DNA from: Parvularcula sp.
GTDB lineage: Bacteria; Pseudomonadota; Alphaproteobacteria; Caulobacterales; Parvularculaceae
DNA: 5,192 bases
Direction of reading: 5' to 3'
Assembly (NCBI GenBank): GCA_003506635.1
Contig: DNZB01000338.1
Coordinates: 8,953 to 14,144 of the forward strand
Part shown: in pieces, positions 1 through 5,192 of the stretch
Layout: each line of letters begins with the position of its first letter
Numbering within the stretch: position 1 is the stretch's first letter
Translations under genes and position numbers: made by a program
The notes under the pieces: generated by a model
Database searches by the model: none
What the model was told of the DNA's origin: nothing
The model's input: the letters and a program-made list of their open reading frames with translations, nothing else

Positions 1-626
1 CCCCAGAGCTGCTCCTTAGGATCTTGCGGGAAGTCGCGGCGGAGCCTTGATTTCACCGCGCCCTTGTACTCCGCGATCACAGCTTTCCAGTCGTCGGCCT
101 TAAGGTCCGTGTCGAGGAAGAAGTCGCGCTCTTCCTTGTAGGTCTCAAGGATCTCCTCGAAGACGTGGTGATCGACCTCAAGGACGACGTTCGAATACAT
201 CTGGATGAAGCGGCGATAGCTGTCATAGGCAAAGCGCGCATCGCCGGCGAGCCGGGCGAGACCTTCGACGGTCGCGTCGTTGAGTCCGAGATTGAGGACC
301 GTATCCATCATTCCCGGCATCGAGGCGCGCGCTCCAGAGCGGACCGACACAAGTAGCGGATTCGCCGGGTCGCCGAAGGTCTTGCCGACGAGCTTGCCGA
401 CAGCGGCAAGCGCCCTTTCGACTTCTCCGGAGAGCGCCTCGGGATATTTCCGTCCATTGGCGTAATAGGCGGTGCAGACCTCGGTCGTAATGGTGAAGCC
501 CGGCGGGACCGGCAGACCGAGATTGGACATCTCAGCGAGGTTCGCACCTTTGCCGCCCAAAAGATTGCGCATCGAGGTGTCGCCGTCCGCAGCGCCGGCG
601 CCGAACGCGTAAACAAGCTTTGTCAT
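1..626 (-). CDS. ppdK: Pyruvate phosphate dikinase, N-terminal part (cut by left window edge)
   Basis: This enzyme interconverts pyruvate + ATP + Pi and phosphoenolpyruvate + AMP + PPi in the cytoplasm, linking glycolysis and gluconeogenesis. Read on the minus strand from the ATG at 626-624, the frame is open for 208 complete codons to the window edge with no stop. The start reads MTKLVYAFG, followed by the family signature [12 protein letters not shown] at residues 22-33, [13 protein letters not shown] at 39-51, and the ATP-grasp nucleotide-binding stretch [16 protein letters not shown] at 94-109, whose Arg96 corresponds to the conserved ATP-binding arginine. Full-length bacterial enzymes have roughly 880-900 residues, so about a quarter is present; the phosphohistidine and PEP-binding domains lie outside. 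A purine-rich GGGGAGAG (complement of 642-649) lies 15 nt before the ATG, rather far for a Shine-Dalgarno; AAAGG (complement of 629-633) is very close. It is divergent from the crotonase gene. Assignment is near certain from the motifs; PEP synthase has a different N-terminus. Confidence 0.96.
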   Translation of the reverse strand, partial: MTKLVYAFGAGAADGDTSMRNLLGGKGANLAEMSNLGLPVPPGFTITTEVCTAYYANGRKYPEALSGEVERALAAVGKLVGKTFGDPANPLLVSVRSGARASMPGMMDTVLNLGLNDATVEGLARLAGDARFAYDSYRRFIQMYSNVVLEVDHHVFEEILETYKEERDFFLDTDLKADDWKAVIAEYKGAVKSRLRRDFPQDPKEQLW

Positions 627-908
627 GACCTTTGTCGCGCGCTCTCCCCGGCGGCGGGCGATCCGGCCCGTCTATGGTTACCCGTGCAATAGCCGTGCCT
701 TGTCCGACCCGCGCCAAGGTCCAGCGCGATCCGATTAGGGCGCCGAGCCCTGAAGGTGAAGCTTAATTTTCCGCACTGCGTCAAAGCGCTTGGCGCGGCA
801 GGCGGCCAGCCGGCGACATGATTCCCCCGGCGCGCGCCGCCGCAGGCTTGCCGATCGGGCCAATCATGCGATTGAGTGAGGTACGCGAAGGCGCGGACAG
901 GCATCGGC
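627..908. promoter_or_regulatory. Divergent intergenic region between ppdK and the crotonase operon
   Basis: About 280 bp separates two divergent starts and must hold both promoters, but no strong consensus stands out. On the minus strand a TTGACG (complement of 779-784) could be a -35 element for ppdK, but nothing resembling a good -10 lies 16-18 bp beyond it. On the plus strand TTGCCG (848-853) followed 17 bp later by ATTGAG (871-876) is a poor candidate for the operon. Two small dyads are visible: the palindrome AAGCGCTT (784-791) next to the possible minus-strand -35, and CAATC-ATGC-GATTG (861-874), 34 bp before the crotonase ATG. Either could be an operator or chance. CCTTG (698-702) and CAAGG (715-719) form a weak third inverted repeat. 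No convincing small gene is seen here. Confidence 0.4.
895..901 (+). promoter_or_regulatory. Ribosome binding site that decides the crotonase start
   Basis: GGACAGG ends 7 nt before the ATG at 909. The frame is open further upstream to a GTG at 876, but that GTG would add MRYAKARTGIG, which is not crotonase-like, and has no well-placed purine-rich stretch. This favours the ATG at 909. Confidence 0.55.
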
Positions 909-1664
909 ATGGATGAAGTTCTGGTTGAGCAATCCGACGGGGTGCTCCGTCTCATCTTGAACCGGCCGGAGGCGCTCAATGCGCTCAATCCGCCGCTGTT
1001 GACGAAACTGACCGCCGCGATTCGAAAGGCGTCTGACGACCGCGGCGTCGGCGTCATCGTACTGTCGGGCGCCGGGCGCGCTTTCTCGGCAGGCGTCGAT
1101 CTGAAGCTCTTGAAGTCAATGACGTTTGAGGCGGGCCGCCTCGGCGGCGCCTTCGACGGCGAGGCGGCGGAAGCCGCGCGCGCTATTCGCCGCTGCGCCA
1201 AGCCGGTGATCGCCAAGGTGCACGGCGCGTGTTTCACCGGCGCGCTGGAGTTGACGCTCCATTGCGATTTCATCTTCACGACCGCGGATGCGAAATTCGG
1301 CGATACCCACGCGAAATGGGGCCTGCGCCCCACCTGGGGCATGAGCCAGAACCTCGCCCGCGCGATCGGCGTCCGGCGCGCGCGCGAGTTGTCTTTCACC
1401 GCGCGAAGTTTTTCGGGCGCCGATGCGGCGCGCTGGGGCCTTGCTAACGAAGCGCTCGCCGACAAGCCGGCGCTCGATGCGCATGTCGCGGCGCGCGCGG
1501 GCGAAATCGCCGCCGGAAGCCGCGGCGCGATCAGCGCCTACAAGAAGCTATACATGCTGCACGAAGAAAACCGCCCGCTTGAGGAGGCGCTGGCGACGGA
1601 AGTCGAACTCGACTTCCCGGAGATCGACGACACCAGAGAGCGCCTAGAGGGATTCGGCCGATGA
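909..1664 (+). CDS. Enoyl-CoA hydratase/isomerase (crotonase) family protein
   Basis: A 251-residue cytoplasmic crotonase-fold protein acting on acyl-CoA thioesters; most members serve fatty-acid or aromatic/branched-chain acid degradation. Length is typical (about 255-260 aa). NRPEALNALN (18-27) is the N-terminal crotonase signature. VLSGAGRAFSAGVDL (51-65) and KVHGACFTGALELTLHCD (103-120) supply the oxyanion-hole segments and the CoA-binding region. AKFGDTHAKWGLRPTWGMSQ (128-147) and FSGADAARWGLANE (168-181) complete the family pattern. Aligned by eye to rat mitochondrial enoyl-CoA hydratase, Glu114 matches catalytic Glu144, but the position of catalytic Glu164 is His134. Classical syn-hydration is therefore doubtful, and the substrate and reaction cannot be named. 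The ATG at 909 is chosen over the in-frame GTG at 876 because of its Shine-Dalgarno and family length. The stop overlaps the next start by 4 bp (ATGA), making this the first gene of a three-gene operon. Confidence 0.92.
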   Translation: MDEVLVEQSDGVLRLILNRPEALNALNPPLLTKLTAAIRKASDDRGVGVIVLSGAGRAFSAGVDLKLLKSMTFEAGRLGGAFDGEAAEAARAIRRCAKPVIAKVHGACFTGALELTLHCDFIFTTADAKFGDTHAKWGLRPTWGMSQNLARAIGVRRARELSFTARSFSGADAARWGLANEALADKPALDAHVAARAGEIAAGSRGAISAYKKLYMLHEENRPLEEALATEVELDFPEIDDTRERLEGFGR

Positions 1665-2311
1665 AGCCGCTGCTTGTCGACGTGGTCGCCGATATCGTTT
1701 GCCCGTGGTGTTATGTCGGCGTTAAGTCGTTTCTCGTCGCGCGCGGCGCGCTTGAAGATGAATTCGCCGTCACGGTCCGTTACCGGCCCTATCAGCTCAA
1801 TCCGGAAACGCCCGCCGCCGGCGTCGACCGCAATGCTTATTACGCGCGCAAATTTCCTGACAAAGAGCGACTCGCCAGCGCGCGCGAAGCGATCCGCGCC
1901 AATGCGCGCGCAAGCGGCTTTGATTTCGACCCTTCGGCGCCGCCGCATTTGCCGAATACGCTGAAGGCGCATCAGCTGATCGCCGCCGCGCAGGAACCGA
2001 ACTTGCAAGAGCGCACGACGCTGGCGCTATATGAGGCGTTCTGGGACCGGCTGGAAGATATCGGCGACGATGAAACGCTTGTCGCGATCGGCGAAAGGGC
2101 GGGCATGAGCCGGGCGCGCGCCGCCGACGCCTTGGCTTGCGGCGGCCCCGCCGCCGCCGCGGAAGCCGAAGCCTTCCGCCGCGCGGGCGTCTCCGGCGTC
2201 CCGACCTTCATCATCGGAGAGCGCACGGGTTTTTCGGGCGGCATGGCGCCGCCGACGATGATCGCAGCGTTGAAAGAAGCCGCCCGCCGCAATGAAGGAG
2301 CGTCGCAATGA
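1661..2311 (+). CDS. FrnE-like DsbA family oxidoreductase (thioredoxin fold)
   Basis: A 216-residue DsbA-family protein of the FrnE / 2-hydroxychromene-2-carboxylate isomerase-like group. The N-terminal beta strand LLVDVVADIVCPWCYVG (4-20) carries the redox motif Cys14-Pro-Trp-Cys17. A helical insertion follows, including YRPYQLNPE (41-49) and LPNTLKAHQLI (97-107), both typical of FrnE-like proteins. GVSGVPTFIIG (176-186) contains the conserved cis-proline at 181 that faces the active site. There is no signal peptide, so it should be cytoplasmic, unlike periplasmic DsbA. Only one further cysteine (160) is present, so the second C-terminal Cys pair described for Deinococcus FrnE is missing. 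Likely role is thiol-disulfide exchange or isomerisation on cytoplasmic targets; the CxxC argues against the glutathione-dependent isomerase subgroup. Its start overlaps the crotonase stop (ATGA), with AGAGGGA at 1646-1652 as ribosome binding site, and its own stop overlaps the next gene likewise. Confidence 0.9.
   Translation: MKPLLVDVVADIVCPWCYVGVKSFLVARGALEDEFAVTVRYRPYQLNPETPAAGVDRNAYYARKFPDKERLASAREAIRANARASGFDFDPSAPPHLPNTLKAHQLIAAAQEPNLQERTTLALYEAFWDRLEDIGDDETLVAIGERAGMSRARAADALACGGPAAAAEAEAFRRAGVSGVPTFIIGERTGFSGGMAPPTMIAALKEAARRNEGASQ
2295..2300 (+). promoter_or_regulatory. Ribosome binding site of the beta-helix gene
   Basis: A consensus AAGGAG lies inside the end of the FrnE-like gene, 7 nt before the ATG at 2308. 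It supports that start despite the 4-bp overlap and suggests translational coupling with strong independent initiation. Confidence 0.7.
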
Positions 2312-3213
2312 GACTTTGCATTTTGGCGATCGCCCTCGCGGCGCTCCCCGCCTCGGGCGCTCTCGCCGGCGACAGCGCCTGGCTCGCCGAGGCTATCGCC
2401 TCGGCGAAATCGGGCGCCGTCATCGACATTCCGGCGGGCGATTATGATCTCACCGATCAGAAGATTTACAAATCGGTCACGCTGAAAGGCTCAGCTGACG
2501 GCAAGACCGTCTTTCGCTCGGCCGCCGTGACGGAGAAAGGGATTCTCGTCCCCCTCGCCGGCGTTGATCTTCGCGTCGAGAACATCACGTTCTCCGCGGC
2601 GAAATCTTGGGACAGGAACGGCGCCGGAATACGACATGAAGGCCGTAATCTCACGATCGTCAATTGCCGATTCGTCGGCAATGAAGACGGCGTCCTGTCG
2701 ACCGGCGACAAGAACGGCGAGATCGTGATTGATCGCACGCTTTTCCGCGAAAACGGATTCGGCGACGGCCAGAGCCACGGCGTCTATGTCGACGGCGCGG
2801 CGCTCGTCGACGTGCGTGACAGCAAATTCGTCAGCACAAGGATCGGCCATCATTTAAAGAGCCTCTCGAAGAAGACCGTCGTTCGCGGCACGACCTTCGA
2901 CGACGGGCATGGCCGCGGCAGTTACGCGATCGACGCTTCTCGCGGGGGCGAGCTGATCGCGGAAGGCAACGTCTTCATCCAGGCGAGCGACGCCGAAAAC
3001 TGGACGATCGTCAACTATGACCTTACGCGCGGCGGCTCGGCTGACGGCGTCACCATGGCCGACAACAAGGTGATCAATCGATTTCAGGGCGGAGTTTTCC
3101 TGCGCAATGACACAAAATTGCATCCGGTGATGCGCGCCAATACGATCGAAAACCTTGGAAGGAAAGCGCTTGCGCTGACGAATCCCGGCTCTCCTGCGCC
3201 CCGTGATTTCTGA
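2308..3213 (+). CDS. Exported right-handed parallel beta-helix repeat protein
   Basis: A 301-residue protein with a signal peptide: MRLCILAIALAALPASGALA, probable cleavage after Ala20 (ALA|GD). The mature part has the look of a right-handed beta-helix (pectate lyase-like) solenoid. An N-terminal cap region with AVIDIPAGDYDL (37-48) resembles the pectate-lyase-type 'I.IPAG.Y' start. Repeated short strand-turn rungs follow: NITFSAA (92-98), NLTIVNCRFVGNEDGVL (114-130), EIVIDRTLFRENG (138-150), LVDVRDSKFVS (166-176), KTVVRGTTFDDG (189-200), ELIAEGNVFIQ (215-225) and VTMADNKVINRFQGGVFLRN (248-267). Such folds occur in polysaccharide lyases, hydrolases, epimerases and non-catalytic surface proteins. 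I see no motif that names a substrate, so enzymatic activity is open. The likely location is periplasmic or extracellular. One cysteine (120) remains in the mature chain, so it is not an obvious disulfide-forming client of the neighbouring FrnE-like protein. It is the last gene of the operon; no clear U-tract terminator follows. Confidence 0.85.
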   Translation: MRLCILAIALAALPASGALAGDSAWLAEAIASAKSGAVIDIPAGDYDLTDQKIYKSVTLKGSADGKTVFRSAAVTEKGILVPLAGVDLRVENITFSAAKSWDRNGAGIRHEGRNLTIVNCRFVGNEDGVLSTGDKNGEIVIDRTLFRENGFGDGQSHGVYVDGAALVDVRDSKFVSTRIGHHLKSLSKKTVVRGTTFDDGHGRGSYAIDASRGGELIAEGNVFIQASDAENWTIVNYDLTRGGSADGVTMADNKVINRFQGGVFLRNDTKLHPVMRANTIENLGRKALALTNPGSPAPRDF

Positions 3214-3229
3214 TGTTCTTTCATAACGC

Positions 3230-3258
3230 TTGACGCGGGCGCTGCCGCTCTTTCTAGT
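3230..3258 (+). promoter_or_regulatory. Probable sigma70-type promoter of the cold-shock gene
   Basis: TTGACG (3230-3235, preceded by C as in many alphaproteobacterial -35 boxes) is followed after exactly 17 bp by TCTAGT (3253-3258). This is the best promoter match in the window. Transcription would start near 3265, giving a leader of about 117 nt before the ATG at 3382. It sits just downstream of the beta-helix stop, so the cold-shock gene can be expressed independently of the upstream operon. Confidence 0.6.
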
Positions 3259-3268
3259 GTCGCCCGCG
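3234..3268. repeat. 8-bp inverted repeat bracketing the cold-shock promoter
   Basis: CGCGGGCG (3234-3241) and CGCCCGCG (3261-3268) are perfect reverse complements separated by 19 bp. The arms cover the -35/spacer junction and the predicted start site, with the -10 in the loop. It could be a dimeric repressor or activator operator. As RNA it could instead be a hairpin ending read-through from the beta-helix operon, though no U-tract follows it. Confidence 0.5.
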
Positions 3269-3330
3269 ACTTCGCCTGGCCTTTCGAACGCTTTTCATGC
3301 TGTCACGATCGCCTGCCTAGTTGCTGCGCT

Positions 3331-3352
3331 GCGGCGCACGATCTTGCGCCGC
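3331..3352 (+). promoter_or_regulatory. Stable hairpin in the cold-shock mRNA leader
   Basis: GCGGCGCA (3331-3338) and TGCGCCGC (3345-3352) form a perfect 8-bp, mostly G-C stem around a 6-nt loop. It ends 16 nt before the ribosome binding site at 3369. The sequence after it is not a clean U-tract, so a leader structure is more likely than an attenuator. CspA-family genes in other bacteria have long structured leaders that affect mRNA stability and translation with temperature; that this hairpin does so is inference. Confidence 0.55.
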
Positions 3353-3368
3353 CTCTACGACGCCTTTC

Positions 3369-3374
3369 AGGGAG
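3369..3374 (+). promoter_or_regulatory. Ribosome binding site of the cold-shock gene
   Basis: AGGGAG lies 7 nt before the ATG at 3382, with optimal spacing. It confirms the start. Confidence 0.7.
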
Positions 3375-3381
3375 ATCAAGG

Positions 3382-3585
3382 ATGGCGACCGGAAAAGTGA
3401 AGTGGTTTAACGAGACCAAAGGCTATGGGTTCATCACGCCTGACGCTGGCGGCAAGGATGTGTTCGTGCACATCTCCGCCGTGCAGAAGGCTGGGCTTCA
3501 AGGCCTTAAAGACAATCAGAAGGTAAGCTTCGATCTCGCCGACGAGCGCGGCAAGACGTCTGCGTCGAACCTCAAACTGCTTTAA
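3382..3585 (+). CDS. CspA-family cold-shock protein
   Basis: A 67-residue single cold-shock domain, an OB-fold that binds single-stranded RNA and DNA and acts in the cytoplasm as an RNA chaperone or transcription antiterminator. It has the canonical start GKVKWFN (4-10), RNP1 as KGYGFI (13-18) with Tyr15 and Phe17 for base stacking, and RNP2 as VFVHI (27-31) with Phe28 and His30. Trp8 also belongs to the nucleic-acid-binding face. Length fits the single-domain family (65-75 aa), with no second domain. It has its own promoter (3230-3258), a leader of about 117 nt containing a strong hairpin, and a hairpin terminator after the stop. Whether it is cold-induced or one of the growth-phase-regulated paralogues cannot be told from the sequence. 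Family assignment is essentially certain; the exact csp letter is not assignable. Confidence 0.97.
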   Translation: MATGKVKWFNETKGYGFITPDAGGKDVFVHISAVQKAGLQGLKDNQKVSFDLADERGKTSASNLKLL

Positions 3586-3614
3586 ACCGCCCGACGCCCA
3601 ATCGGGAGTTTAGC

Positions 3615-3650
3615 GCGCCGGCCGCCGTGAGGGAGGCCGGCGCTTTCATT
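3615..3650 (+). terminator. Intrinsic-type terminator after the cold-shock gene
   Basis: GCGCCGGCC (3615-3623) pairs perfectly with GGCCGGCGC (3635-3643) as a 9-bp stem with an 11-nt loop, followed by the T-rich TTTCATT on the plus strand. A weaker hairpin precedes it: TAAAC/GTTTA (3583-3587 with 3608-3612) plus CCCGA/TCGGG (3590-3594 with 3602-3606). The receptor gene on the other strand stops at 3651, so the stem may also protect that transcript's 3' end, but no U-run follows it on the minus strand. Confidence 0.75.
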
Positions 3651-5192
3651 TCAGAAACTTCCCGTCAGTGAAACCTTGATGTTGCGCCCCGGCAGCGGCG
3701 CCACGTCTTTCAGGAACGAGGCGTGCGTGCGCGCGTCCTCGTCATTGAGGTTTTGCGCCGCGATGCGGATCGCAAGCCCCTTGTCCGCAATCGGACGAAT
3801 GGTAAGGAAGGCGTGCAGCATCAGGTAGTCATCGGTCGGCAGTTCGAAGTCGGCGATCTTGTTCTGTTCGGCGGCGTATTCGGCTTCGAAGCGCAGGTCG
3901 AACAAATCTGAATTCGCCTCAACGCCGAAGAGGCCGGACAGCGGCGGAATGCGCGGCAGGTTTTCATTCGCGGCGTCGACGCTTGCGCGCACGTAATCGA
4001 CTGAAACGTCAGCGTGAACGTCGAAGCCGCCGGCCTCAAAGAGCTCGGCTTCGGTGACGACTTCAAAGCCCTTGAAGTCCGCGTCGGCCGCGACGAACTG
4101 GAAGACGGGCAGACCGTCTTCGATGAGCCCGGTTTCAGCCTCGAAGATGAAGTCCTTGTAGGACGTGTAAAACCCGTTGATCGCGACGGAGATGCGGTCA
4201 TTTTCGAATTTCGCCGTCGCCTCGACGCCGCGCGCGGTCTCAATGCCGAGATCAGGATCGCCGACCTCGAAGGCGCGGGTCGCAAGATGCGGACCGTTCG
4301 AGAACAGCTCCTCGATCGAGGGCGCGCGCTCGGTGCGCAAGCCGGTGACGCCGAGAAAGAAGCCTTCCGCCGGCGTCACGCCGACGCCGCCCGACACCGA
4401 GATCGCGTCGAAATCGCGCGTCAGGCCGAGGTCCGGCGCCTGATGCCTGGTGGTCTCAAATCGGCCGCCAAGTTCGAAACGCAGGGCGCCGAGCGACAAT
4501 TCCTTCAGCGCGAAAACGCCGTACTGGTTTGACTCCGCCGGCGGCACGAAGGCTTCCTCGCCGATCGCCGAAAAATCGCGCAGGCGCCATTGGACGCCGA
4601 TCGCGCCGTTCAGCTCTCCCGAGCCGAGAGACGCCGGCTTGTCGATGAGTTCAAGGCGCCCCTCCACCCCTTCATTGCTGAAGACCGTGCCCGTCTCGCC
4701 CGTCGGCTCAATCTCCGTATGCAAATAATCGGCGTAACCGACGCGCAGCTTCGCGCGCTGGAAGAGGAGAAAATCGCCGTCGATCTCGCTGTCGAAGTCG
4801 ATGCGGCGCTGGCGAAGCGCGATGGTGACGCCGCCTTCTTCCTCGTCGCCGCCGGGAACGCCGTAATTGGTGTTAAGCGCCGTCGCCGAAAGGCCGGCGA
4901 AGCCGCTGTCGAAGACGTAAGAAAGGCTCGCCGAGCCGCCCTTCGTCTTGAGCGCGGCGTTTTGGACCAAGCCGAAATCCCCTTCATCAACCGGATCGCC
5001 CGGCGCCGGCGCCGGCTTGCTGTCGCGCAAGACCTGCGATTCAGCAAAGCCCGGAATGTCGTAATCATCCGCTTCGCGGAAAAAGCCCTCGCCGTGGAAG
5101 ACGAGATTCCCCTGCCCCGCCTTGCCGAGATTGACGTCGAAGCCGCCGGTCGCCTCCGTGCCGTCATCAACGGTCGACTTTCCAATGCGCAG
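3651..5192 (-). CDS. TonB-dependent outer-membrane receptor, C-terminal part (cut by right window edge)
   Basis: The minus-strand frame is open from the right edge to the TGA at 3653-3651, giving 513 residues without a start; the TTG at 5028-5030 lies in mid-protein and is not a real start. What is visible is the 22-strand beta-barrel part: alternating hydrophobic/polar strands with acidic, Gly/Asn-rich loops (for example GALRFELGGRFETTRH and FEVGDPDLGIETARGVEAT), and a late NLNDEDARTHASFLKD ending in APLPGRNIKVSLTGSF. The final Phe is the usual barrel-assembly signal. GLRTERAPSIEELFSNGPH matches the conserved 'R.PS..EL..NG.H' segment of these receptors. The barrel lies in the outer membrane and imports a ligand using TonB energy. 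The plug domain and TonB box lie off the window. The ADDYDIPGFAES stretch near the edge and the SFLKD..PLPGRN tail recall ZnuD-type (zinc) receptors from memory; the substrate remains unproven. It converges with the cold-shock gene. Confidence 0.93.
   Translation of the reverse strand: MRIGKSTVDDGTEATGGFDVNLGKAGQGNLVFHGEGFFREADDYDIPGFAESQVLRDSKPAPAPGDPVDEGDFGLVQNAALKTKGGSASLSYVFDSGFAGLSATALNTNYGVPGGDEEEGGVTIALRQRRIDFDSEIDGDFLLFQRAKLRVGYADYLHTEIEPTGETGTVFSNEGVEGRLELIDKPASLGSGELNGAIGVQWRLRDFSAIGEEAFVPPAESNQYGVFALKELSLGALRFELGGRFETTRHQAPDLGLTRDFDAISVSGGVGVTPAEGFFLGVTGLRTERAPSIEELFSNGPHLATRAFEVGDPDLGIETARGVEATAKFENDRISVAINGFYTSYKDFIFEAETGLIEDGLPVFQFVAADADFKGFEVVTEAELFEAGGFDVHADVSVDYVRASVDAANENLPRIPPLSGLFGVEANSDLFDLRFEAEYAAEQNKIADFELPTDDYLMLHAFLTIRPIADKGLAIRIAAQNLNDEDARTHASFLKDVAPLPGRNIKVSLTGSF

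Noticed and set aside
783..792. AAAGCGCTTG shared with positions 3163-3172
   Set aside because: The second copy lies inside the beta-helix coding region; the shared 10-mer is probably chance.
876..908. GTG at 876 as crotonase start
   Set aside because: The added residues MRYAKARTGIG do not resemble the family N-terminus, and the ATG at 909 has a better-spaced Shine-Dalgarno.
623..1465. 280-residue open frame on the minus strand opposite the crotonase gene
   Set aside because: Its translation is Arg/Ala/Ser-rich with no family resemblance and it lies antisense to a clear crotonase; this is a typical shadow in high-GC DNA.
1538..2008. 156-residue minus-strand open frame across the crotonase/FrnE junction
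   Set aside because: It is antisense to two well-supported genes and has a low-complexity Arg/Ser composition.
4014..4532. 172-residue plus-strand open frame within the receptor gene
   Set aside because: It is the antisense shadow of the beta-barrel coding frame, with no recognisable domain or ribosome binding site.
5001..5015. Tandem CGGCGC-type short repeat in the receptor gene
   Set aside because: It encodes a short Pro-Ala run (PAPAPG) in a probable loop and has too few units to be a meaningful phase-variable repeat.
1..5192. Novel defence, mobile or CRISPR-like system
   Set aside because: There are no spaced repeats, transposase, integrase, tRNA-associated attachment site or composition break; all recognised genes are ordinary metabolic, envelope or stress families.

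Overview
The window looks like chromosomal DNA from a high-GC alphaproteobacterium. Codons are rich in GCG/CGC/GGC, the clearest promoter is of the CTTGAC-N17 type, and the gene families (pyruvate phosphate dikinase, FrnE-like DsbA oxidoreductase, a single CspA-type protein, a TonB-dependent receptor) fit a Gram-negative of that class. I cannot place it more precisely; a Caulobacterales/Parvularculales/Rhizobiales-type organism is only a guess.

Layout. Positions 1-626 (minus) hold the N-terminal 208 residues of pyruvate phosphate dikinase, cut by the left edge. A divergent intergenic region of about 280 bp follows. Positions 909-3213 (plus) hold a tight three-gene operon: a crotonase-fold enoyl-CoA hydratase/isomerase family protein, a FrnE-like DsbA thioredoxin-fold oxidoreductase with a CPWC motif, and a secreted right-handed beta-helix protein. 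Both junctions are 4-bp ATGA overlaps. A 168-bp gap carries a good sigma70-type promoter and a structured leader for a 67-aa cold-shock protein (3382-3585), closed by a hairpin terminator. Converging on it from the right is the C-terminal part (513 residues) of a TonB-dependent outer-membrane receptor (3651-5192, minus), cut by the right edge.

How the genes relate. The ATGA overlaps imply translational coupling of the crotonase, FrnE-like and beta-helix genes, but two products look cytoplasmic and one exported, so no single pathway is obvious. The cold-shock gene appears independently transcribed. The dikinase and the receptor belong to separate units.

I see no mobile element, CRISPR array, tRNA/rRNA, prophage or defence-like cassette. 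Most of the window is ordinary core-type sequence. The best second-look items are the cold-shock gene's control region (an 8-bp inverted repeat bracketing the promoter and a perfect 8-bp hairpin in the leader) and the crotonase, which has lost one of the two classical catalytic glutamates.
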